A stretch of 64,000 bases of DNA, taken from contig NZ_CP026949.1 in the NCBI RefSeq assembly GCF_003065425.1, positions 1,736,001 to 1,800,000 of the forward strand, written 5' to 3'. This document shows, one piece after another, positions 54,409 through 62,181 of this stretch (position 1 is its first letter; each line of letters begins with the position of its first letter). This DNA comes from Mycetocola zhujimingii. Lineage in GTDB: Bacteria > Actinomycetota > Actinomycetes > Actinomycetales > Microbacteriaceae. Under the pieces are notes generated by a model. It was given only the letters and a program-made list of their open reading frames with translations, had not been told where the DNA came from and made no database searches. The translations under genes and the position numbers were made by a program.

Positions 54409-55375
54409 TCCGGCCAGGCGGTCGAGGAGCCGGCGCTCAGTGCGCTGGCTCCTCGTTCGACTCGGCGGTGCTGCGTTCGTACTGTGGGCAGTCGCGACGC
54501 TGACCTTCTTCGCCATCCGCCTGATTCCGGGAGACCCGGCCGAGGCGGTACTCGGCGGGCCCGGGTCGCAGGCGTCACAGGAGACCCTCGACCAGGTTCG
54601 ACGCGATTACGGTCTCGATCTCCCCCTCAGTATCCAGTACCTTCACGCACTGGGCCGGTTGCTCAGGGGCGACCTCGGCACCTCCTACGCGCTCAAGGTC
54701 CCCGTCACCGAACTTCTCGGCGCCCAGCTCGGCGGCACGCTCCTCCTCGCTCTCGCGGCACTCGCCCTCGCCTGGCTCGCTGCCCTCGGCCTCTCGCTCT
54801 GGTCGACCGGCGGCGGCCGCTTTGCGGCATCCCTCGGGCAGGGCATCGAACTCACGAGCGCTGCGCTCCCCCACTTCTGGCTCGCCACTGTCCTCATCGC
54901 CGTGTTCAGCACGAGCCTCGGCTGGCTCCCACCGGTGTCGACGGGAGGCCCAACGGGACTCATCCTCCCTACGCTGACGCTCGCCATTCCCCTCGCCGGG
55001 TTCCTCGCCCAAGTGATGCGCGAGACGCTGCTCGACACCCTCGACGCGCCGTTCATCGTGTCGGCGAGGGCTCGGGGCGAATCGGAGCGGGGCATCCGGC
55101 TCCGCCACGCACTCCGTCACGCGAGCCTGCCGGCGATCAGCCTCTCCGGCTGGGCACTCGGTTACCTCATCTCGGGCGCCGTGGTGGTCGAAACCATCTT
55201 CGCGAGACCGGGACTTGGCCGCACTCTGCTGCAGGCGGTGACGCTTCGCGATGTGCCCGTGGTCACCGGTGTTGTCCTGCTTGTCGCCCTGGTCTACATC
55301 CTCATGACGATTCTGACGGATGCCGCCTCCCGGCTGGCAGATCCGCGCCTGGCCAGTGCGGAGGCAACGCGATGA
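54383..55375 (+). CDS. Peptide-type ABC transporter permease, DppB-like
   Basis: 330 residues from ATG 54383, which overlaps the binding-protein gene by 26 bases; the start is not certain. Six TM segments. The N-terminal FFAIRLIPGDPAEAVLG is typical of DppB/OppB, as is the C-terminal EAA-like loop ARARGESERGIRLRHALRHA that contacts the ATPases. With the next gene it forms the membrane channel of the transporter. Its stop overlaps the next start. Confidence 0.9.
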   Translation: MTPGLPDSNPARRSRSRRSVRWLLVRLGGAAFVLWAVATLTFFAIRLIPGDPAEAVLGGPGSQASQETLDQVRRDYGLDLPLSIQYLHALGRLLRGDLGTSYALKVPVTELLGAQLGGTLLLALAALALAWLAALGLSLWSTGGGRFAASLGQGIELTSAALPHFWLATVLIAVFSTSLGWLPPVSTGGPTGLILPTLTLAIPLAGFLAQVMRETLLDTLDAPFIVSARARGESERGIRLRHALRHASLPAISLSGWALGYLISGAVVVETIFARPGLGRTLLQAVTLRDVPVVTGVVLLVALVYILMTILTDAASRLADPRLASAEATR

Positions 55376-56229
55376 GCGAACTCGACCTGCGGACCGCTGC
55401 GGCGAGCGCGGCACCCGCCCGCCGCGCCCGCCCAAGTGTCGGCGAAATACTCGCCGGTCTCTTCGTCCTCTTCCTCATCGTCGCCACCGTCGCGCCCGGG
55501 CTGCTCTCGTCTTTCGACCCCAACGCCATCTCGGCACGCGACGCGTTCCAGGGCCCGTCACTGGCTCACTGGTTCGGCACCGACGAGTCGGGGCGCGACA
55601 TCTACAGCCGGGTCGTCACCGGAACGGCGACCTCGCTGTTGATCGGCGTATCAGCGACAGCGATCGGTCTCATTCTGGGGCTGATCCTCGGGGTACTCGC
55701 CGGGTTCGGCGGTCGCGTATTCGACTTCACGGTGAACCGCACGATCGAGGTTCTCTTCGCATTCCCCGGACTCCTCCTCGCTCTCCTCGTCATTGTGATC
55801 GCTGGCCCGGGCCCGGTGACCGCAACCATCGCCGTCGGCCTCTCCACCGCGCCCGGGTACGCGAGGATCATCCGCGGCCAGCTCGTCAGCATCCGTTCGT
55901 CTGCGTACGTCGAATCGGCACGAGTGCTCGGTCACGGGCCGTGGCGAATCCTCACCAGGCACATCCTGCCGAACGCCCTCGCTCCCCTCGCGGTACTCGC
56001 CACCCTCGGCGTAGGCCAGGCCGTTGTGTGGGCCGCCGCCCTCAGCTACCTGGGCCTCGGCGCACAACCGCCGGAGCCGGAGTGGGGCGCGATGTTGTCT
56101 GCCGGGCGCACCTACATCGGTACCGCGTGGTGGCTGACCGTGTTCCCCGGCCTCATGATCGTGCTCACCACCATCGCGACAACGGTGCTCGGCCGAAGCC
56201 TCACCCGACGAACGGCGGGCAACCGATGA
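55372..56229 (+). CDS. Peptide-type ABC transporter permease, DppC-like
   Basis: 285 residues from ATG 55372, overlapping the previous stop by four bases. DppC/OppC signatures: HWFGTDESGRDIYSRVVTGT near residue 62, and the EAA loop ESARVLGHGPWRILTRHILP. Six TM segments. An N-terminal extension of the frame upstream to 54484 is antisense-frame noise in the other permease. It pairs with the DppB-like protein and overlaps the ATPase gene by four bases. Confidence 0.92.
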   Translation: MSELDLRTAAASAAPARRARPSVGEILAGLFVLFLIVATVAPGLLSSFDPNAISARDAFQGPSLAHWFGTDESGRDIYSRVVTGTATSLLIGVSATAIGLILGLILGVLAGFGGRVFDFTVNRTIEVLFAFPGLLLALLVIVIAGPGPVTATIAVGLSTAPGYARIIRGQLVSIRSSAYVESARVLGHGPWRILTRHILPNALAPLAVLATLGVGQAVVWAAALSYLGLGAQPPEPEWGAMLSAGRTYIGTAWWLTVFPGLMIVLTTIATTVLGRSLTRRTAGNR

Positions 56230-57923
56230 CCGACAGGCAACCGATGAACGCTTCGACAGGCTCCGCGTCACCCCTCCTCGAGGTAGACGGCCTCTCCGTC
56301 TCCTTCGGCGGCGTCCCCGTGGTCAGGGACATCTCCCTCAGCATCGGCCGGGGCGAGTGCGTTGCCATCGTCGGCGAATCGGGGTCGGGCAAGAGCGTCA
56401 CAGCGCGGGCTCTGCTCGGCCTCGCCGGTCGCGGCTCCGAGGTGACTGCGTCAAGGCTCACCCTCGCCGGGCGTGACCTCACCGCGGCGAGTGAACGGGA
56501 CTGGCGCGGCATCCGCGGATCGCAGGTCGGGCTTGTCCTCCAGGACGCGCTGGTCTCCCTCGACCCGTTGCGTCCGATCGGTCGCGAAATCGGCGACGCG
56601 CTCCGGCTGCACGCGAACCTGTCAGCAACGGATGCCCGCAATCGCGTCGTCGAGGTGCTCGCCCGGGTCGGAATGCCCGATCCCGAGCGGGCGGTCTCCC
56701 AGCGTGCCGGTGAACTGAGCGGAGGACTCCGGCAGCGAGCACTGATCGCAGCGGCTATCGCTTTGGATCCGCCGTTCGTGATTGCCGACGAGCCGACGAC
56801 CGCCCTCGACGTCACCATCCAGGCCCGCATTCTCGATCTGCTCGCCGAATTGCGGTCACGGGGTACGGGCATCCTGCTGATCAGCCACGACCTCGCCGTC
56901 GTGAGTGCAATCGCCGATCGTGTGCTCGTGCTGAAGGACGGCAGCGTTGTGGAGTCGGGAACGACTCGTGAGCTGCTGACCCGGCCCCGGGAGGACTACA
57001 CCCGGCGGCTTATCGCGGCGGTGCCCACCGATAAGCCGCGCGGAACCCCGCTCGTGCCGGTTCAGGAGTCGGACGTGACCGATGTTGGCACGGCTCGGGC
57101 GCGCGTCGACCCCACAGCGTCGGTCCGTCGAGCCACAACGCCTGCGAAAGCGGATGCCACTCCCGCTGTTCTCGAGGCACGGTCGCTCGTGAAGACGTAT
57201 CGGTCTCCAGCGGGCCGGTTCCGCGCCGTGGACGGTGTGTCGTTCACCCTGGGCAGGGGCGAGACGCTCGGCCTCGTGGGCGAATCCGGGTCTGGCAAGA
57301 CGACGGTGGCCCGGCTGGTTCTCGCGCTCACCGCGGCGGACGAGGGCGAGGTGCTGCTCGACGGCGCTCCGTTCTCCACGCTGCGTGAGCGGGAGCGGCG
57401 GCCACTCCGGCCACGGATCGGTGCCATCTACCAGGACAGCCTCAGCTCGTTCGATCCCCGGCTCTCGGTGAGACGCATTCTCGACGACGCCATCGGCACC
57501 GCGCCAGCCACCGACCGGTCGACCGTCGAAGAACTGCTCGACGCCGTCGGTCTGGCGAGCGGTGTTGCCGACGTGCGACCGTTGCTGCTCTCGGGTGGTC
57601 AGCGGCAGCGGGTGTCCATCGCCCGCGCGCTCGCTGCCCGGCCCGACGTCATCGTCTGTGATGAACCGGTCTCTGCGCTCGATGTCACGGTCCAGGCGCA
57701 GGTGCTTGACCTGCTCGATCGGCTGCAGGTTGAACGCGAGCTCAGCTACCTGTTCATCTCACACGATCTGGGTGTTGTCCGGCACATGAGCGACCGGGTC
57801 GCCGCGATGAAGGATGGGCAGATTGTCGAGACCGGTGACGCGGCGGCCGTGTTTGCCGACCCGCAGCATCCGTACACCGCACGCCTCGTGGCCGATGTGC
57901 CCCGGCTCCTTCCAACACATTGA
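56226..57923 (+). CDS. Fused double ABC ATPase, DppD-DppF type
   Basis: 565 residues with two complete ABC domains in one chain. First half: Walker A GESGSGKSVTARALLG, signature LSGGLRQRALIAAAI, Walker B ADEPTTALDV. Second half, from about residue 310: GESGSGKTTVARL, LLSGGQRQRVSIARAL, CDEPVSALDV. A linker near 270-315 joins them. In many bacteria these are separate DppD and DppF proteins; fusion fixes a 1:1 ratio. It completes the uptake operon begun at 52750. Confidence 0.93.
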   Translation: MTDRQPMNASTGSASPLLEVDGLSVSFGGVPVVRDISLSIGRGECVAIVGESGSGKSVTARALLGLAGRGSEVTASRLTLAGRDLTAASERDWRGIRGSQVGLVLQDALVSLDPLRPIGREIGDALRLHANLSATDARNRVVEVLARVGMPDPERAVSQRAGELSGGLRQRALIAAAIALDPPFVIADEPTTALDVTIQARILDLLAELRSRGTGILLISHDLAVVSAIADRVLVLKDGSVVESGTTRELLTRPREDYTRRLIAAVPTDKPRGTPLVPVQESDVTDVGTARARVDPTASVRRATTPAKADATPAVLEARSLVKTYRSPAGRFRAVDGVSFTLGRGETLGLVGESGSGKTTVARLVLALTAADEGEVLLDGAPFSTLRERERRPLRPRIGAIYQDSLSSFDPRLSVRRILDDAIGTAPATDRSTVEELLDAVGLASGVADVRPLLLSGGQRQRVSIARALAARPDVIVCDEPVSALDVTVQAQVLDLLDRLQVERELSYLFISHDLGVVRHMSDRVAAMKDGQIVETGDAAAVFADPQHPYTARLVADVPRLLPTH

Positions 57924-57959
57924 TTCGCGTGCGGCATTCCGCTCGGCTCGTCCGGCCGT

Positions 57960-57965
57960 TACGGT
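57960..57965 (+). promoter_or_regulatory. -10 box of the VOC gene
   Basis: TACGGT six bases before ATG 57972. Confidence 0.45.
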
Positions 57966-57971
57966 GTCGGT

Positions 57972-58322
57972 ATGAAGCCTCAGTCAGTCACCATCGGCAT
58001 CCCGGTCCGCGATCTTCGGGCAGCGACCGCCTGGTACCAGACGGCATTCGAACTGGGTGAGCCCGACCTCGAACCAATGGAAGGGCTCGTCGAGTTCGAC
58101 CTGGGCGCCTTCTGGCTACAGCTTGCCCTGGCGAGCGAGTTCGCAGGAAACGAGGGCATCTCGGTGAGCATCAGTGTCGCGGATGCCACGGCGCAGCGAG
58201 AATCGTTTGTCACCCTGGGGCTCGAGGTGACCCCGCTGCAGCACATTGAGGGCGTCGTTGATTTCTTTGAACTGACAGACCTCGACGGCAACAAGATCGG
58301 GTTCGTCACCGAGCTCGCCTGA
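57972..58322 (+). CDS. VOC-superfamily (glyoxalase-like) protein
   Basis: 116 residues, a single VOC unit of two beta-alpha-beta-beta-beta modules. Typical start SVTIGIPVRDLRAATAWYQT and end FFELTDLDGNKIGFV. Members include glyoxalases, dioxygenases and resistance proteins; none can be chosen from the sequence. It is likely leaderless, lies 48 bases beyond the ABC operon, and has its own promoter. Confidence 0.85.
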   Translation: MKPQSVTIGIPVRDLRAATAWYQTAFELGEPDLEPMEGLVEFDLGAFWLQLALASEFAGNEGISVSISVADATAQRESFVTLGLEVTPLQHIEGVVDFFELTDLDGNKIGFVTELA

Positions 58323-58384
58323 CCCTCTGAACCGCTGTGCTGCGGTTCGCTACGGAAACGAGTGCCTGCCTGCCGCGCAGGCGG

Positions 58385-58390
58385 TATTCT
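58385..58390 (+). promoter_or_regulatory. -10 box of the 75-residue membrane gene
   Basis: TATTCT six bases before ATG 58397; the same hexamer and spacing as at the blaI-like gene. Confidence 0.5.
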
Positions 58391-58396
58391 TCCACC

Positions 58397-58624
58397 ATGA
58401 CCAGTCGCGACACCCACGAGCCCACCGTCCACTCGCGCGGCATCGCGACCGTCTTTTTCTGTGGTGCGGTCATTGTGCTGATGTTCTCAGTACTCACGTT
58501 CGGCAACGCAACCGACTGGTACGAGTACGTGAGCGGTGTCGTCTTTGTCGGTCTCGCAGCGACGCTGACATACCGGGGGGTCCTGGCGCTCCGAACCGCG
58601 CGCGACGCCGACGCATCGCTCTGA
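58397..58624 (+). CDS. Small two-TM membrane protein
   Basis: 75 residues with two hydrophobic segments (GIATVFFCGAVIVLMFSVL and YVSGVVFVGLAATLTYRGVL) joined by a short loop. Family not recognised. The ATG is set by the -10 box six bases upstream; the longer frame from 58337 has no such signal. It stands alone between the VOC gene and valS. Confidence 0.65.
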   Translation: MTSRDTHEPTVHSRGIATVFFCGAVIVLMFSVLTFGNATDWYEYVSGVVFVGLAATLTYRGVLALRTARDADASL

Positions 58625-58786
58625 CGACCGCCCGCTTCCCTCGCCGCCGGGCTCGCTCTCGGGTCGTCCTCGGGTCGCCCTCGGGGTGGCCTCGCCGTTC
58701 GCGCTGCCCCGGCTCCGCTACCATGGATAGTCCCCGACACTCAGGCACGTACACACGGTGCCGCCCATATTGAACCGGAGTTACCC

Positions 58787-61384
58787 ATGACCTCGCACGT
58801 TCCAGACAAGCCCGCACTCGAGGGTCTCGAAGCGAAATGGGGTCCGGAATGGGAGTCCCGCGGCACCTACAGCTTCAACCGTTCAGCCGCTCTCGACGGT
58901 GGCCGCGAGTGTGTGTACTCGATCGACACACCTCCACCGACGGCATCCGGTTCACTGCACATCGGGCACGTGTTCAGCTACACCCACACCGACGTTGTGG
59001 CCCGGTTCCAGCGCATGCGCGGCAAGCAGGTCTTCTACCCGATGGGCTGGGACGACAACGGTCTCCCCACCGAGCGTCGCGTGCAGAACTACTACGGCGT
59101 CCGCTGTGACCCGACACTCCCCTACAACGCCGACTTCGTGCCGCCGTTCGAGGGTGGAGACGGCAAGAGCTCCAAGGCTGCCGACCAGGTTCCGATCTCA
59201 CGACGCAACTTCATCGAGCTCTGCGAGAAGCTGACGCTCGAAGACGAGAAGCAGTTCGAAGAGCTGTGGCGCACCCTCGGCCTCTCGGTGGACTGGAAGC
59301 AGTCGTACCGCACGATCGGTGCAGACTCGATCCGGTCGAGCCAGCTTGCCTTCGTGCGCAACGTCGCGCGTGGCGAGGCCTACCAGGCCATGGCGCCCAC
59401 CCTGTGGGACGTCACCTTCCGTACCGCGGTCGCCCAGGCCGAGCTCGAAGACAAAGAGCAGCCAGCGGCCTACCACCGCCTCGCCTTCGCCAAGCCCGAC
59501 GGCGGCACGATCGAGATCGAAACCACGCGGCCCGAGCTGCTCCCCGCGTGTGTCGCCCTCGTCGCGCACCCCGACGACGAGCGCTACCAGCAGTACTTCG
59601 GCACAACGGTGAAGACGCCGTTGTTCGGTGTCGATGTGCCCGTGCTCGCGCACCACCTCGCCCAGCCTGACAAGGGTGCGGGCATCGCGATGATCTGTAC
59701 GTTCGGTGACGTCACCGACGTCGTCTGGTGGCGTGAACTCGACCTGCCCAACCGCACCATCATGGGTCGCGACGGTCGCATCATCAGCGAAGCACCGGAT
59801 GTCATCACGAGCGAAGAAGGCCAGGCCGCGTACCGCGAACTGGCCGGCAAGACCGTCTTCAGCGCCAAGCAGGCCGTTGTTGCCCTGCTCAAGGAGTCAG
59901 GTGAGCTCATCGGAGACCCCAAGCCGATCACGCACCAGGTGAAGTTCTTCGAGAAGGGCGACAAGCCGCTCGAGATCGTCTCCACCCGCCAGTGGTACAT
60001 CAAGAACGGTGCCCGCGACGAGGAGCTTCGTGCCCGCCTGATCGAGCTCGGTAAGGAGCTCGAGTGGCACCCCGACTTCATGCGGGTGCGCTACGAAAAC
60101 TGGGTCGGTGGACTCACCGGTGACTGGCTGATTTCACGCCAGCGGTTCTTCGGCGTCTCGATCCCGATCTGGTACCCGCTGGACGCCGACGGCAACCCGG
60201 TCTACGACTCCCCGATCGTTGCATCGGAAGAGTCACTGCCCGTCGACCCGTCGAGCGACACCGCCCCCGGCTACGACGAATCACAGCGCAATGCTCCCGG
60301 TGGCTTCATCGGCGAGCTCGACGTGATGGACACCTGGGCGACCTCCTCGCTCACCCCGCAGCTCGCCGGCGGCTGGGAGCGTGACCCGGAGCTCTGGAAC
60401 CTTGTCTTCCCCTACTCGGTGCGCCCGCAGGGCCAGGACATCATTCGGACCTGGTTGTTCTCGACCATGCTCCGTTCGGTTCTCGAGTACGGTGAAAAGC
60501 CCTGGGAGCACGCTGCCCTGTCCGGCTGGATCCTCGACCCCGACCGCAAGAAGATGTCGAAGTCGAAGGGCAACGTCGTCACGCCCGCCGACATTCTGGA
60601 GAAGCACGGTTCGGATGCCGTGCGCTACTGGGCAGCATCTTCTCGCCTCGGTACGGATGCCGGTTTCGACCCGCAGAACCCGACCCAGATCAAAATCGGG
60701 CGTCGTCTCGCGATCAAGGTGCTCAACGCGTCGAAGTTCATCCTGAGCTTCGAATCGGCTGCGGATGCGGCCGTGACCGAGCCTCTTGACCTGAGTATGC
60801 TCGCGACTCTCCGGACGGTTGTCGCTGATGCGACCAGCGCATTCGAGTCGTACGACCACGCTCGAGCGCTCGAGACCGCCGAGACCTTCTTCTGGACGTT
60901 CTGCGACGATTACCTCGAGCTGGTCAAGGAGCGTGCGTACGACGCTGAGCACCCTGGACAGGCGTCTGCCGTAGCGGCGCTCCGTGAAGCACTGAGCGTT
61001 TTGCTCCGACTCTTCGCTCCATTCATCCCGTTTGCCGTCGACGAGGCATGGTCCTGGTGGAACGAGGGCTCCGTGCACTCTGCTTCCTGGCCGACCGTCG
61101 AAGAGCTGACCGCGGCCGGTGCGCCTGAGCTGCTGGCGCTTGCAGGACAGGCGCTCACGAGCATCCGTCGTGCCAAAACCGACGCCAAGGCCTCGCAGAA
61201 GGCGACGTTGAACGAAGCCACCATCACCGGCACACCGGACCAGATAGGCCTTTTGGCTCATGCGGAAGGGGACCTTAAGGCGGTAGGACGTATCGTTAGA
61301 CTCACATTCACCCCGGCCGACACACTGTCGGTAACCGGAGTCGAGTTTGCCCCGGTCGACGTTCCGACGTCGAACCACAGTTAG
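58787..61384 (+). CDS. valS: Valyl-tRNA synthetase
   Basis: 865 residues. It charges tRNA-Val. Class I motifs: HIGH at residues 58-61 in PTASGSLHIGHVFSYTHTD, and KMSKS at 589-593 followed by KGNVVTP. The CP1 editing domain lies between them. The C-terminal coiled coil of common bacterial ValS is not seen; the protein ends soon after IVRLTFTPADTLSVTGVEFA. With the TPPPT-SGSLHIGH form this resembles the archaeal-type ValS found in some bacteria. GGAG lies upstream of the ATG. It is followed ten bases on by an acetyltransferase gene. Confidence 0.96.
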   Translation: MTSHVPDKPALEGLEAKWGPEWESRGTYSFNRSAALDGGRECVYSIDTPPPTASGSLHIGHVFSYTHTDVVARFQRMRGKQVFYPMGWDDNGLPTERRVQNYYGVRCDPTLPYNADFVPPFEGGDGKSSKAADQVPISRRNFIELCEKLTLEDEKQFEELWRTLGLSVDWKQSYRTIGADSIRSSQLAFVRNVARGEAYQAMAPTLWDVTFRTAVAQAELEDKEQPAAYHRLAFAKPDGGTIEIETTRPELLPACVALVAHPDDERYQQYFGTTVKTPLFGVDVPVLAHHLAQPDKGAGIAMICTFGDVTDVVWWRELDLPNRTIMGRDGRIISEAPDVITSEEGQAAYRELAGKTVFSAKQAVVALLKESGELIGDPKPITHQVKFFEKGDKPLEIVSTRQWYIKNGARDEELRARLIELGKELEWHPDFMRVRYENWVGGLTGDWLISRQRFFGVSIPIWYPLDADGNPVYDSPIVASEESLPVDPSSDTAPGYDESQRNAPGGFIGELDVMDTWATSSLTPQLAGGWERDPELWNLVFPYSVRPQGQDIIRTWLFSTMLRSVLEYGEKPWEHAALSGWILDPDRKKMSKSKGNVVTPADILEKHGSDAVRYWAASSRLGTDAGFDPQNPTQIKIGRRLAIKVLNASKFILSFESAADAAVTEPLDLSMLATLRTVVADATSAFESYDHARALETAETFFWTFCDDYLELVKERAYDAEHPGQASAVAALREALSVLLRLFAPFIPFAVDEAWSWWNEGSVHSASWPTVEELTAAGAPELLALAGQALTSIRRAKTDAKASQKATLNEATITGTPDQIGLLAHAEGDLKAVGRIVRLTFTPADTLSVTGVEFAPVDVPTSNHS

Positions 61385-61394
61385 AGGAGACACT

Positions 61395-61847
61395 ATGACG
61401 ATCGAAATCCGTCCGGTCCGCGACCGCGACTTCTTTGACTGGCTGCCACTGTTTGCAAGCTATGGCGAGTTCTACGGTGCTCAGGTGCCCGACGAGAAGG
61501 CCCTGCTCGTCTGGAGCTGGATCTCAGACAAAGTGCACGGCGTTTCTGCCCTCGTGGTGCAGGATGACGACGGCAAACTCGTTGGCCTTGCCCACTATCG
61601 GCCGTTCCCGAGGCCGCTCGAGGGCGGAACCGGCATCTACATCGACGACCTGTTCGTCGCTCCCGAATCGCGCGGCAAGGGAATCGCGTCTGCGCTGCTC
61701 GACCGGGTCACTGAAATTGCTCGTTCGGAGCGTGCCGGGATCGTTCGGTGGGCGACAGCTCCCGACAATGACGCGGCCCAGAGCCTCAGTGGCAAGGTTG
61801 CCGACCGCACCGACTGGATCACGTACGACCGCTCGGTCAACGGCTAG
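61395..61847 (+). CDS. GNAT-family N-acetyltransferase
   Basis: 150 residues from ATG 61395, with AGAGGAG upstream. A complete GNAT fold: N-terminal IEIRPVRDRDFFDWLPLF and the acetyl-CoA motif IDDLFVAPESRGKGIASALL at about residues 78-97. The substrate is unknown. It starts ten bases after valS and probably shares its transcript, as does the next small gene. Confidence 0.9.
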   Translation: MTIEIRPVRDRDFFDWLPLFASYGEFYGAQVPDEKALLVWSWISDKVHGVSALVVQDDDGKLVGLAHYRPFPRPLEGGTGIYIDDLFVAPESRGKGIASALLDRVTEIARSERAGIVRWATAPDNDAAQSLSGKVADRTDWITYDRSVNG

Positions 61848-61851
61848 CGTC

Positions 61852-62121
61852 ATGCAGCTCGGTACGCGCTGGTCTATCGGTGACACCCCGCCCGCGGGGC
61901 TTCCCGAGGTCATCGTCGCTGCGGTCAGGACTGTTGAGGACGAGCTCCGTGCGGAGGATGTCACCACCACCGGGTGGCGATGGACTCTGACGTGGCTTGA
62001 GCGAAAGCCGGTTGTCGAACTCGATGATGGAACGGTGATCACGTACAACTCGACAACCGACTCGGCAACGATTCGGCAGTATGACGAGCCGACCCTCGAT
62101 GACGATGAGGATGACGCCTAG
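61852..62121 (+). CDS. Small acidic hypothetical protein
   Basis: 89 residues from ATG 61852, four bases after the acetyltransferase stop. No TM segment; the C-terminus is strongly acidic (TLDDDEDDA). I do not recognise the family. Tight spacing suggests co-transcription with valS and the acetyltransferase. The start could vary by a few codons, since no strong ribosome-binding site is visible. Confidence 0.65.
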   Translation: MQLGTRWSIGDTPPAGLPEVIVAAVRTVEDELRAEDVTTTGWRWTLTWLERKPVVELDDGTVITYNSTTDSATIRQYDEPTLDDDEDDA

Positions 62122-62181
62122 GGCACTGGCCGTCAGGGTTGGCTAAATTTGCGGGAGGGCTGAGCTCCCCGCGACCCCCGA

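Noticed and set aside
54484-55371. N-terminal extension of the DppC-like permease to 54484, and of the ATPase to 55320
   Set aside because: These extensions are out-of-frame readings of the preceding genes; overlaps at 55372 and 56226 give normal starts.
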